Origin: GW2011-AR5 sp041645025
GTDB taxonomy: Archaea; Aenigmatarchaeota; Aenigmatarchaeia; GW2011-AR5
Direction of reading: 5' to 3'
Assembly: GCA_041645025.1 (NCBI GenBank)
Contig: JBAZQV010000009.1
Span: forward strand, 1 to 27,211
DNA length: 27,211 nucleotides
Below, piece by piece: positions 8,358 to 14,747 of this stretch (position 1 is its first letter; the number at the start of each line of letters is the position of its first letter). A model generated the notes under the pieces. That model had not been told where the DNA came from, ran no database searches, and saw only the letters and a list, made by a program, of their open reading frames with translations. Both the position numbers and the translations under genes were made by a program.

Positions 8358-8576
8358 ATGAAATTCAAGGTTTTAATTGAAAAAGGCGAAGACGGCTATT
8401 TCGTAGCTACTGTGCCCGCTCTCCCGGGGTGCATTTCTCAGGGAAAAACAGAATCTGAAGCCAAAGAAAACATAAAGGAAGCCATAGAGCTTCATCTTGA
8501 ATCTTTGGCAGAAGACGGTATACCTATAGTTACAAGTAGGGATGGCAAAGTTACGGAAGTACAGGTTAAATTATGA
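8358..8576 (+). CDS. hicB: HicB-family antitoxin
   Basis: This 72-residue protein matches the HicB-like fold: an N-terminal strand MKFKVLIEKGEDGYF, then VATVPALPGC and the helix with SEAKENIKEAIELHLE. HicB neutralises the HicA mRNA interferase and usually represses its own operon. The protein has only the partial RNase H-like part and no added C-terminal DNA-binding domain, so how it would bind DNA is not evident. Its stop overlaps the start of hicA by four bases (ATGA), indicating translational coupling. The order is antitoxin first. Confidence 0.92.
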   Translation: MKFKVLIEKGEDGYFVATVPALPGCISQGKTESEAKENIKEAIELHLESLAEDGIPIVTSRDGKVTEVQVKL

Positions 8577-8788
8577 AACTTCCTGTAGTCTCTGGAAAAG
8601 AAACAATAAAAGCTCTTTCTAAAATTGGCTATTATGTTCGTGACCAGAAAGGCAGCCATGTTCATATGCGGCATCCGACAAGAAAGCCGCTTACAGTTCC
8701 TATGCACAATGAGATAGATAGGGGAACATTAAGAGCAATTTTGAAGGCCGCAGAAATTTCCGAAAAGGAGTTTGCTGAACTATTGTGA
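8573..8788 (+). CDS. hicA: HicA-family mRNA interferase toxin
   Basis: The protein has 71 residues, normal HicA length. It shows the double-stranded-RNA-binding-like fold signature: LPVVSGKETIKALSKIGY, then QKGSHVHMRHP with catalytic H29, and a C-terminal LRAILKAAEIS helix. HicA toxins cut mRNA without needing the ribosome. The gene starts inside the hicB stop (ATGA) and its own stop overlaps a possible GTG start of the next small gene, so three genes appear co-transcribed. Confidence 0.93.
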   Translation: MKLPVVSGKETIKALSKIGYYVRDQKGSHVHMRHPTRKPLTVPMHNEIDRGTLRAILKAAEISEKEFAELL

Positions 8789-8793
8789 TAAAA

Positions 8794-9012
8794 ATGAAAA
8801 AAGAAGACGAATTTTGGTCAGAGGGCTCGTTTGCGCAGACAATGAGCGATGAGGAAATGAAGAAGAAAATGCGGACTTTCCACATGAAGCATGATGAGGA
8901 AATGGATTATAACTGCAAAAAATGTGACAAGAAAATTTCCGCACATAATAAAGACTGGCATGATGGAATGTGCGACAACTGCTTCAATGAAAGGCACTTT
9001 CCTGAAAAATAA
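8794..9012 (+). CDS. Small zinc-ribbon protein in the hicBA operon
   Basis: ATG at 8794 gives 72 residues; an in-frame GTG at 8785 overlapping the hicA stop is the alternative. The N-terminal half is highly charged (Glu/Lys/Met-rich); the C-terminal half carries C-x-x-C (NCKKCDKK) and C-x-x-C (MCDNC) with His between them, a zinc-ribbon or treble-clef layout. No specific family was recognised. Coupling to hicA suggests a third partner of the toxin-antitoxin unit, but it could simply be a passenger gene. Confidence 0.7.
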   Translation: MKKEDEFWSEGSFAQTMSDEEMKKKMRTFHMKHDEEMDYNCKKCDKKISAHNKDWHDGMCDNCFNERHFPEK

Positions 9013-9045
9013 AGTTACTACAAAGCTAAACTGAACTCATGGGCG

Positions 9046-9057
9046 TATGGGCCCGAC
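9046..9057 (-). repeat. tRNA-Lys 3'-end remnant 2
   Basis: On the minus strand GTCGGGCCCATA equals the 3' end of the intact tRNA-Lys plus its first downstream bases (GTCGGGCCCATA). It lies between the hicBA cassette and the fic gene, in the same orientation as the other copies. Confidence 0.55.
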
Positions 9058-9119
9058 ATCTTCAAAAGAGTTCAGAATATGTACTGTTGCTTTCAGATGC
9101 CCGGCAATCTATATATAAT

Positions 9120-10037
9120 TTATTTTGCTTTCTTTTCTTTGACGTTTTTTATGTAGTTTTCAACCGCTTTTCTTGTAGTAACCCAGTTTCTACTGAGCTT
9201 TATCGCATCCAGGTTTCCTTTCCTTGCCAACAAACTGAGATACTCTTGTGTATATGGCGTTCCTTTTGTAGCTTCTTTGATGCTGATATACTCCACGCCT
9301 CTCTTGAACGCAGACAGGTAGATGTCAAGACTCCTGTTGATGCAATAACCGATAAAATCTATGAAAGGCCTGATGTTTCCTTTATCCGCTTCTTTTAGTG
9401 TCTGGTAGTATTTTTTTCTGTCATTTTTCAGTACTATTGTTATCGGGTATCCGTGCTTCATGAGGAAAAGGTTCATGAGAAGCCTTGCTGTTCTTCCATT
9501 GCCGTCTGAGAAAGGATGTATTTCCACGAATTTGTAGTGCATGACTGCAGCCATTTCTATTATATTGAAATTGTCTGAATTTTTTGTTACGTATTCAATG
9601 AAATCACTCATAAGCCTTGGGACTTTTTCTGCTTGGGGCGGAGATTTTATGGCCCCAAGTATCCTTACGTTGGTAGTTCTATAGCGGCCTCTTTCGTCTT
9701 CGTATATCTTATCCAAGACAAGTTCATTCAACTTTTTTATCAGCTTTTCACTTATCTCTTCTTTTAATGAATCTTCGACAAATAGAATAGCTTCCTTGTG
9801 GTTAATGGCTTCGAAGTGATCTTTGAGACTCTTGCCTTTTATGGTTATTCCGTGCTCTAATACGAGACGGGTTTCCTGCAGCGTTAGTGAATTGCCTTCT
9901 ATGGCATTGCTGTTGTAAGTCAGCTCGATTTCCAGCTGTTTTTTTAGTTCCTGCAGCGCAGCTTTCGGGAAAGGCCTTAATTTGGCTAATTCTTTTTTCT
10001 TTTTCACAAGTTTTTCGTAGAGTTTACTGTTTATCAT
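9120..10037 (-). CDS. Fic-domain AMP-transferase with C-terminal DNA-binding domain
   Basis: ATG at 10037 (305 residues) is preferred to the in-frame TTG at 10055 because a TATA box lies about 20-30 bases upstream. The Fic core motif is HPFSDGNGR (H174 to R182), intact for nucleotidyl transfer. The N-terminal inhibitory helix motif SNAIEG (S43 to G48, with E47) is present, making this a self-inhibited class II Fic protein. The last 60 residues (SIKEATKGTPYT to the end) resemble a MerR/excisionase-like winged helix that could bind DNA, perhaps its own promoter dyad at 10070-10105. The target of AMPylation cannot be told. The gene forms a single-gene cassette between two tRNA-like remnants. Confidence 0.93.
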   Translation of the reverse strand: MINSKLYEKLVKKKKELAKLRPFPKAALQELKKQLEIELTYNSNAIEGNSLTLQETRLVLEHGITIKGKSLKDHFEAINHKEAILFVEDSLKEEISEKLIKKLNELVLDKIYEDERGRYRTTNVRILGAIKSPPQAEKVPRLMSDFIEYVTKNSDNFNIIEMAAVMHYKFVEIHPFSDGNGRTARLLMNLFLMKHGYPITIVLKNDRKKYYQTLKEADKGNIRPFIDFIGYCINRSLDIYLSAFKRGVEYISIKEATKGTPYTQEYLSLLARKGNLDAIKLSRNWVTTRKAVENYIKNVKEKKAK

Positions 10038-10057
10038 GTATAATTTATTATGCAACA

Positions 10058-10105
10058 GTTTATTTAAGCATATCGGATAGTAGAAAAAAATGAGTTATCC
10101 GATAT
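10058..10105 (-). promoter_or_regulatory. fic promoter with 10-bp dyad operator
   Basis: On the minus strand GCTTAAATAAA (about 10059-10069) serves as TATA box for the ATG at 10037. Directly upstream, ATATCGGATA at 10070-10079 and TATCCGATAT at 10096-10105 form a perfect 10-bp inverted repeat with a 16-base spacer. The position beside the TATA box suggests a repressor site; the Fic protein's own C-terminal domain is the obvious candidate ligand. Confidence 0.55.
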
Positions 10106-10141
10106 ATATCGTATAAACCTGAATTAGAGGTAAACGATACT

Positions 10142-10155
10142 TATGGGCCCGACGT
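10142..10155 (-). repeat. tRNA-Lys 3'-end remnant 3
   Basis: On the minus strand ACGTCGGGCCCATAA matches the intact tRNA-Lys end and its downstream TAA. Just upstream in the same sense, CCTGAAC and CCAGG recall the CCTGAAC and GCAGG of the tRNA anticodon arm, as if the T-arm had been lost. It separates the fic and RiPP cassettes. Confidence 0.55.
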
Positions 10156-10228
10156 ATCCTGGAGTTGAAGTTCAGGTTAGGCGGTTTTTCTCACATTAGA
10201 TTCTGGAACCGGGATGAATGCAGTTTTA

Positions 10229-10939
10229 TCACCTATTTCCAATACAGATAGAATATATTGGAAATTCATCTTCAACTAAGTCTAATAGTTCTGAAACAGT
10301 ATCATCCACAAAACCGCTTACGGAACAGCAACCTATTCCTAATTCAACACAAGCAATTTGCATATTTTGTCCAATATGTCCTGCTTCAATGAAAGAATAT
10401 GTATATCCTTTATGACCATATTTTATCTCGGACCTTGGTAATACGGTTGTAAGAAAAATGCTTGCTGCAGGATTATCTAGATATTCTGATATTAGTTCTC
10501 TTCTTCTAGTGTTCAGGTCTTTTTCCAATAGAACTTCAAGATTTCTATTTCTGATGTTATAATGATATACTCCTCTTGGAAGATTTTCAATATTATAACA
10601 GATAACATATAGTTCAACTGGGAACCGAGCTCCTCCAGATGGATAAGTCCTTCGCTCCGGGTTTCTATTCGGATCAACTATTCTGCATGTCTGTAGTACT
10701 TTAGAAAGATGTTCGAGTTTTAGAGGGTCATCGGAAAAACTTCTTGTTGATTCTCTGTAGTCCAGTGCTGTCTCGAACTCACTATTAGAATAATCTATAG
10801 CCGGTAAATCTACCTTTTTGAATCTTGGATATTCCTTATGGAAAACGTGTATATAAGAAATCGGAACCGGCCCTTCAGGATCTTTCTGCATATTACTTAA
10901 CTTCGTTCTTTGATGAAATTTTTTCGTTTCTTTTAACAT
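10229..10939 (-). CDS. SagB-type FMN dehydrogenase (azoline oxidase)
   Basis: The 236-residue protein is a single nitroreductase-fold domain of the SagB/ThcOx type. Characteristic segments are YRESTRSFSDDPL (near residues 61-73), TYPSGGARFPVELYV (about 98-112), GVYHYN, and the C-terminal GIGCCSVSGF. These enzymes use FMN to oxidise thiazoline or oxazoline rings, made by a YcaO enzyme, to thiazoles or oxazoles. The gene is divergent from the YcaO gene, with 100 bases holding both promoters. The start ATG at 10939 has a TATA box about 35 bases upstream. Base composition is visibly more AT-rich than the housekeeping flanks. The reaction is inferred from family and neighbours. Confidence 0.85.
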   Translation of the reverse strand: MLKETKKFHQRTKLSNMQKDPEGPVPISYIHVFHKEYPRFKKVDLPAIDYSNSEFETALDYRESTRSFSDDPLKLEHLSKVLQTCRIVDPNRNPERRTYPSGGARFPVELYVICYNIENLPRGVYHYNIRNRNLEVLLEKDLNTRRRELISEYLDNPAASIFLTTVLPRSEIKYGHKGYTYSFIEAGHIGQNMQIACVELGIGCCSVSGFVDDTVSELLDLVEDEFPIYSICIGNR

Positions 10940-10968
10940 AAGAACCCTTTCTTAGAATACGGTAGCAG

Positions 10969-11018
10969 AAATGTATATAAAAATGAGTATTGTTGAAGAT
11001 TTTCTATTTAATTAAATA
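10969..11018. promoter_or_regulatory. Divergent promoters of the RiPP cluster
   Basis: On the minus strand TTTTTATATACA (about 10973-10984) is placed for the SagB gene starting at 10939. On the plus strand TTTAATTAAATA at 11007-11018 ends 21 bases before the YcaO ATG at 11040, consistent with leaderless transcription. Both directions share about 100 bases, so they could be controlled together. Confidence 0.45.
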
Positions 11019-11039
11019 CGTTTCTCAAAAAAATAAACT

Positions 11040-12266
11040 ATGAGAAATGACGTGGTTCTAAGAAGCCTTGTTTCGGTGGGCTTAGCTACAAAACCTAATA
11101 AAAGTATTTTGTTCACAGACGAGCCAAAACTACATTCTTATGTGTCATATCCGACCCAGCGCTGTATTTCTAAGTATAAATTTACAGAAGAATCTGCTGG
11201 AACTTCAACTGACATAGACGAAGTTAATTCTAAGATAAGAGCTGCTGCAGAATGCCTTGAAAGATTATGTCTTTTTAATTTTGATGACAATTCATTGACA
11301 TATCCATACAGATATGAAAATCAGAAAAATTTTGTAGATCCTGCTGTTTTTAGCTATTATAGAACTGATCCAGAAAAAACGAAAGATTCGGATGAAGAAA
11401 TAAGAAAACAAAAATACAGATGGAAGGAATGTCATGATTACTTTAATAATAGTACAATAATGGTACCTGCACAGGTAATTTATCTTTGTGGCACTGGGGA
11501 CGAGTTTTCAATACAAAGAGAATCGATAAGCACTGGCGCTGCACTTGGTGGTGTAAATGAAGAGAGGGCATTTGATAGTGGCTTGCTTGAGGTTGTTGAA
11601 AGGGATGCCTGTATATCATCTTATCTAAGAAGGCAGAAGCTAATATCCCCAAGAGATATGTCTGGAAAAAACGCGAAATTATTAGACTATTTGAACCGAT
11701 ACAATCTGGAAACATTTAATTTTTTCATACCAAACGACTTTAATGTTCCCGTTTCAATGACAATAGTTATCGATAGAACTCCTATAGGGCCTGCTGTAAG
11801 TATAGGATCAAAGGCATCCTATTCCTACGACGATGCCCTATTGGGATCAATACTTGAATCAGTACAGTGTAGGTCATATGCCAGATTCAATAGAAACCTT
11901 GAGTTCCCGGAAAGACTTCCAACAGAAAGTGAAATTACCGACCTTAAAAACAGACTATTTTATTGGTATTCTACTGATAGAATACGTGATCTAGATTTTT
12001 GGCTGAAATCTTATCAAAAAGTTGATATTGAAAGACAACAGACTTCTCAAAAACAATTACTTGATTCTTTTAAAGAAAGGGGTTATAAAGTATATATTGC
12101 AGATATTACGTTACCTGAAATTAGGGATAGCGGATTCCAAATAACAAAGGTTATAATTCCAGAACTTCATCCACTTTATTTGGATGAAAGGGCCAAAGCA
12201 CTTTATAGTGTTCACCACGGATTAATTGAAGAAGATGCGGGGCTTAAACCTCATCCATTCACATGA
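11040..12266 (+). CDS. YcaO-family cyclodehydratase-like enzyme
   Basis: The 408-residue protein matches YcaO proteins: RAAAECLERLCLF in the first third, then the ATP/Mg signature STGAALGGVNEERAFDSG followed by LLEVVERDACI, and the HHGLIEED segment. The C-terminus ends KPHPFT, close to the proline-rich tail of azoline-forming YcaO enzymes. YcaO uses ATP to activate a backbone amide so that Cys, Ser or Thr side chains cyclise. No E1-like or ocin-ThiF partner is present in this protein or in the cluster, so recognition of the precursor must work differently or be supplied elsewhere. The stop overlaps the next gene's start (ATGA). Neighbours make azole formation the best guess; thioamide formation is the main alternative. 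Confidence 0.9.
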   Translation: MRNDVVLRSLVSVGLATKPNKSILFTDEPKLHSYVSYPTQRCISKYKFTEESAGTSTDIDEVNSKIRAAAECLERLCLFNFDDNSLTYPYRYENQKNFVDPAVFSYYRTDPEKTKDSDEEIRKQKYRWKECHDYFNNSTIMVPAQVIYLCGTGDEFSIQRESISTGAALGGVNEERAFDSGLLEVVERDACISSYLRRQKLISPRDMSGKNAKLLDYLNRYNLETFNFFIPNDFNVPVSMTIVIDRTPIGPAVSIGSKASYSYDDALLGSILESVQCRSYARFNRNLEFPERLPTESEITDLKNRLFYWYSTDRIRDLDFWLKSYQKVDIERQQTSQKQLLDSFKERGYKVYIADITLPEIRDSGFQITKVIIPELHPLYLDERAKALYSVHHGLIEEDAGLKPHPFT

Positions 12267-13081
12267 TTATAATGAAAACTTATATCATAGAAAAAAGAAA
12301 CGAAAAAATAGCTGAGCTTCATATCTCGTCATTTACATCAGAGTCAGAAGAAATGCTAATTGAGGATATTTCAGAAAGCGTCGAGGATAATCCTGAGATA
12401 GGATATGCAGGATTTGATAAAAAAGAGGATTTGATAGGATTTCTAAAATGGAAGATATTCAAAGATAATTCAAAATTCAATAATATTGAAATAAATCATG
12501 ACAAAGTTAGATTTATTATTGAGTCCGCTTTATTTAGATGTCTTGAATTAGTTAAATCAAAAAAACTCTATGTTTTCGTTTTTCCTACATTTGATGAATT
12601 CGTTAAAGAAAAGTTGGCTGGCGTATCAGGATACAGTTTTTGGAAGAACACAATCATTATTCATATTTTCCCGGGTGGATATTCTGACAAAGAAATTGGG
12701 GAAACACTGTGTCATGAATTTGCTCATGCTGTCTCATTAAATTATAACGAAATTAAAACTCTTCTGGATCAAATTATTGCAGATGGTATTGCAGAACATT
12801 TTAGAGAAGAAGTAATTGGGGGAGGCAAATCACCATGGGCAGCTTCTATAGACAGAGATAAAGCGAAGAATATATTTAACGAGATAAAAAATTGTCTAGA
12901 TTCTGAAGATTGGAATATAAGGAATGAGATATTTTATGGATCTGGAAAATATCCAAATTGGTCTGGATATTCTATTGGATATTATATTATAGAAGATTTT
13001 TTAAGTAAACATCGAGAACTAAGTTGGAATGATGTTATTAAGATCAAGTCTTGGGACATTTTATTAAAATCAGGGTTTTAA
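12263..13081 (+). CDS. DUF2268-like zinc metalloprotease, putative leader peptidase
   Basis: ATG at 12263 overlaps the YcaO stop; a second ATG at 12272 is also possible. The 272-residue protein has a zinc-protease helix CHEFAHAVSLNY with H151, E152 and H155, a downstream IADGIAEHF segment that could give the third ligand, and a C-terminal GYSIGYYIIEDFL, the pattern seen in DUF2268 predicted Zn-dependent proteases. No signal peptide or transmembrane helix is seen, so it should act in the cytoplasm. Between a YcaO gene and a precursor-like peptide, its likely job is leader-peptide removal. The domain call is reasonably strong; the role is inferred from position. Confidence 0.8.
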   Translation: MIIMKTYIIEKRNEKIAELHISSFTSESEEMLIEDISESVEDNPEIGYAGFDKKEDLIGFLKWKIFKDNSKFNNIEINHDKVRFIIESALFRCLELVKSKKLYVFVFPTFDEFVKEKLAGVSGYSFWKNTIIIHIFPGGYSDKEIGETLCHEFAHAVSLNYNEIKTLLDQIIADGIAEHFREEVIGGGKSPWAASIDRDKAKNIFNEIKNCLDSEDWNIRNEIFYGSGKYPNWSGYSIGYYIIEDFLSKHRELSWNDVIKIKSWDILLKSGF

Positions 13082-13114
13082 TATATAAGCATATAATAAT
13101 TAAATAGTGCTGTT

Positions 13115-13122
13115 GGGAGGGG
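13115..13122 (+). promoter_or_regulatory. Strong Shine-Dalgarno of the precursor peptide
   Basis: GGGAGGGG lies 6 bases before the ATG at 13129. It is far stronger than anything before the other cluster genes, which look leaderless or coupled, and fits the high expression expected for a precursor peptide. A TATA-like TTAATATATAAG lies at about 13078-13090. Confidence 0.6.
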
Positions 13123-13128
13123 ACAAAT

Positions 13129-13344
13129 ATGACAAACTTTGCTGCAAACATCGAAAAACGAAGAGATGAATTGCTCAGACTAAGTGCAGGAATTGAGAAC
13201 GCTCCATATCTAATAAACGGTGAAGCAAGACTAGATATTGTATATTCAAGAAGCGGGAACAGTTCCAATAGTAACTGTGGGGGCGGCGGAAAATCCGGAG
13301 CTAGTAAAGATAACGGTATTCATTATCAAAAACTTGATAAATAA
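13129..13344 (+). CDS. Putative azole-type RiPP precursor peptide
   Basis: The 71-residue peptide has a charged, helical-looking leader (residues 1-38, with EKRRDELLRLSAG and YLINGEARLDIV) and a core-like segment, about 39-59, rich in Ser, Gly and Asn with one Cys (S40, S42, S45, S46, S48, C50, four Gly, S56, S59). A follower of about 12 residues ends the chain. Ser and Cys next to Gly are the usual substrates of YcaO/SagB ring formation. A very strong Shine-Dalgarno and a position directly after the YcaO and protease genes support the call. No export gene is adjacent. It could instead be an unrelated small protein, but the arrangement is typical. Confidence 0.75.
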   Translation: MTNFAANIEKRRDELLRLSAGIENAPYLINGEARLDIVYSRSGNSSNSNCGGGGKSGASKDNGIHYQKLDK

Positions 13345-13377
13345 AAATAAAACAACACGTACGAAAATATGTATGAT

Positions 13378-13388
13378 TGGTCCGACGT
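13378..13388 (-). repeat. tRNA-Lys 3'-end remnant 4 (degenerate)
   Basis: On the minus strand ACGTCGGACCA differs from ACGTCGGGCCCA by a one-base loss and a change. It lies between the RiPP cassette and vapBC and immediately before the tandem-hairpin element at 13404. It would not be called alone; the orientation and position make it fit the series. Confidence 0.35.
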
Positions 13389-13403
13389 GTGCTGAAATTC
13401 AAG

Positions 13404-13501
13404 TTATAGTGAACCAAGTAAAGAATCTGGATATTATAACTTGGTTCACTATATGTGACCAACTTGTGTGATATCCAGAATATTAAGTTGGTCAGCTATA
13501 A
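13404..13501. repeat. Tandem-hairpin element, copy 1 (98 bp)
   Basis: The element is bounded by TTATAG and CTATAA. Stem 1 is a perfect 15-bp pairing of 13405-13419 with 13439-13453 around a 19-base loop. Stem 2 is a perfect 10-bp pairing of 13456-13465 with 13485-13494, also around 19 bases. Loop 1 TCTGGATAT (13426-13434) is exactly complementary to loop 2 ATATCCAGA (13471-13479). It lies between the convergent precursor-peptide and vapC genes. A second copy is at 16968-17064. Confidence 0.85.
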
Positions 13502-13529
13502 GAATAGACGAATTGTTCCCATAAACCAA

Positions 13530-13922
13530 TTATAGCTTCAGAAACTGGTCGGCGGTCAGTATATTTATGCCATTGAATTCTTTCAGTTCCAGCAGGTCAG
13601 GGTCGCCGGTTACAATATAATCTGCTTTTCCATCTATTGCGCATTCAATTATTTTGTTATCACTCTTATCACGAACTACGTCTAGTTTCGTTATTGGTAT
13701 GACAATATGAAACAATGACATCAATATGTTTGCCTGCTCCTCTATCTTGTCTTCTGGCAAATGGAATTTATTCCGCAGCTTATTCAAGACTTCGTCAACT
13801 ATTTCTGGAGATGTGACAAGTTGATAATCTCCTTTCAAGCCGTTCACAATGACCTGATAGGGCTTGCCGCTCCAGAAAATCGCAGAAATGATTATATTTG
13901 TATCCGCCACTACTCTAGTCAT
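13530..13922 (-). CDS. PIN-domain toxin (VapC-like)
   Basis: The 130-residue protein has the PIN nuclease plan: RVVADTN with D7 at the N-terminus, PEIVDEVLNKL with the conserved Glu, and KSDNKIIECA followed by ADYIVTGDPDLL carrying the later acidic residues. It resembles the COG1569 branch of PIN toxins that pair with AbrB-type antitoxins. Such enzymes cut RNA, often tRNA or rRNA. Its start overlaps the end of the antitoxin gene by eight bases, so translation is probably coupled. It converges with the RiPP precursor gene across the tandem-hairpin element. Confidence 0.9.
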   Translation of the reverse strand: MTRVVADTNIIISAIFWSGKPYQVIVNGLKGDYQLVTSPEIVDEVLNKLRNKFHLPEDKIEEQANILMSLFHIVIPITKLDVVRDKSDNKIIECAIDGKADYIVTGDPDLLELKEFNGINILTADQFLKL

Positions 13923-14160
13923 CCTTAAGCACGTCTTTTTCCTTTATGCCTTTCTTTTTTGCAAACTTCCTGCCAAAAGAAGCAAGCTTTTCAAAGTCCT
14001 TGACAGTCGGCATCTCTACACGCTTGAAGATAATTGTGTCCCCTTTGCCATAGACTGCGAATTTCGTGCCTGATTCTATTCCTAACTCGTCTCTAATGTT
14101 CTGTGGTATGACAACCTGGCCTTTTTCCGAGGTTGTTGTCATCTGAACGTCTTTAGCCAT
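13915..14160 (-). CDS. AbrB/SpoVT-type antitoxin (VapB-like)
   Basis: The 81-residue protein has an N-terminal swapped-hairpin DNA-binding domain: TTSEKGQVVIPQNIRDELGI, then GTKFAVYGKGDTIIFKRV. The C-terminal half is basic and helical and probably wraps the partner toxin. It is the upstream gene of the pair. A Shine-Dalgarno-like GGTGA lies 6 bases before the ATG and a TATA-like CTATTTAAG lies at about 14192-14202. Autorepression of the operon is typical for the family. Confidence 0.9.
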   Translation of the reverse strand: MAKDVQMTTTSEKGQVVIPQNIRDELGIESGTKFAVYGKGDTIIFKRVEMPTVKDFEKLASFGRKFAKKKGIKEKDVLKDD

Positions 14161-14202
14161 TATATCACCTGTAAGATTATTTTACTTTCTTACTTAAATA
14201 GC

Positions 14203-14601
14203 TTACGGCTTATCGATTTTTCTTACAAGCCTGTGCCATACATTCTTGCATCTTTCTTGCCAGACCTCTATTTCATTTTCCCTCTTCAATTTGAACATTG
14301 TTTTCAAGTCTACTAGTCCCAAGTCTTCTAGTGCATTAAGCTCTGCATTGGTTATAGTAAAGTTCTTGACATTGTTTCTTTTCTTGCAATATCTGCATTG
14401 TTGATTTTTCTTTAGCAGAGTGCCGCAGAATTTACAATCTACGCACGTGCATAATTTTGTCTTCTTTTTGCAAAGATAACATTTTTCAGAGGGCTTGAGA
14501 TCAAAAGGCACAAACTTTATTTTGCCTTTTTTCATATCGTTGAGACTTTGAGAAAGCTGAAGAGGACCACCCATTATTTTGCTAGTTTTACTTTTTGCCA
14601 T
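14203..14601 (-). CDS. Hypothetical zinc-knuckle protein
   Basis: The 132-residue basic protein contains closely spaced metal-binding Cys pairs at about 41-73: CYLC, CTCVDCKFC and CRYC, enough for two zinc sites. The N-terminus is Lys/Ser-rich and the C-terminus (ITNAELNALEDLG, then EIEVWQERCKNVWHRL) is helical. No signal peptide or membrane segment is present. A cytoplasmic nucleic-acid-binding role is a guess from the charge and zinc sites. It lies between vapBC and the tRNA-Lys region and has its own TATA-like sequence near 14625-14634. Confidence 0.65.
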   Translation of the reverse strand: MAKSKTSKIMGGPLQLSQSLNDMKKGKIKFVPFDLKPSEKCYLCKKKTKLCTCVDCKFCGTLLKKNQQCRYCKKRNNVKNFTITNAELNALEDLGLVDLKTMFKLKRENEIEVWQERCKNVWHRLVRKIDKP

Positions 14602-14620
14602 TTTGATATTCTATTTTGAA

Positions 14621-14732
14621 GCGTTAAATTGATTTTGCTTGTCTAAAAATATATTATTATCTATGGGCTTTGGGAGATTCGAACTCTTAAAAATAAAGTG
14701 AAGAATTTTGCTTCTATTGGCTAATTTAACGC
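14621..14732. repeat. 10-bp inverted repeat around a tRNA fragment
   Basis: GCGTTAAATT at 14621-14630 and AATTTAACGC at 14723-14732 are perfect inverted copies about 90 bases apart, on both sides of the tRNA fragment at 14664-14690. ATTTTGCTT also occurs twice in direct orientation just inside the two arms. This could be the trace of an insertion end, or chance in AT-rich DNA. Confidence 0.35.
14664..14690 (-). pseudogene. tRNA 3'-end fragment (remnant 5)
   Basis: On the minus strand the fragment contains GAGTTCGAATCTC, identical to the T-arm of the intact tRNA-Lys, followed by CCAAAGCCCATA where the intact gene has GTCGGGCCCATA. No D-arm, anticodon arm or 5' acceptor strand is found upstream, so it cannot be a working tRNA. 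It lies 84 bases from the end of the intact gene in the same orientation, as expected for a duplicated tRNA 3' end at an attachment site. Confidence 0.7.
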
Positions 14733-14747
14733 AAATTATCTTCCTTA

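Noticed and set aside
9039..9398. 119-residue plus-strand frame opposite fic
   Set aside because: It overlaps the C-terminal half of an intact Fic protein on the other strand and resembles nothing.
13238..13471. 77-residue frame overlapping the RiPP precursor
   Set aside because: It starts inside the precursor in another frame, has no start signal, and runs into the tandem-hairpin element. The precursor frame has a strong Shine-Dalgarno and a sensible core.
14660..14700. Half of a split tRNA gene
   Set aside because: The fragment has a T-arm and 3' acceptor only, but it lacks the GC-rich leader that lets split halves pair and no partner half is seen. An attachment-site remnant explains it better.
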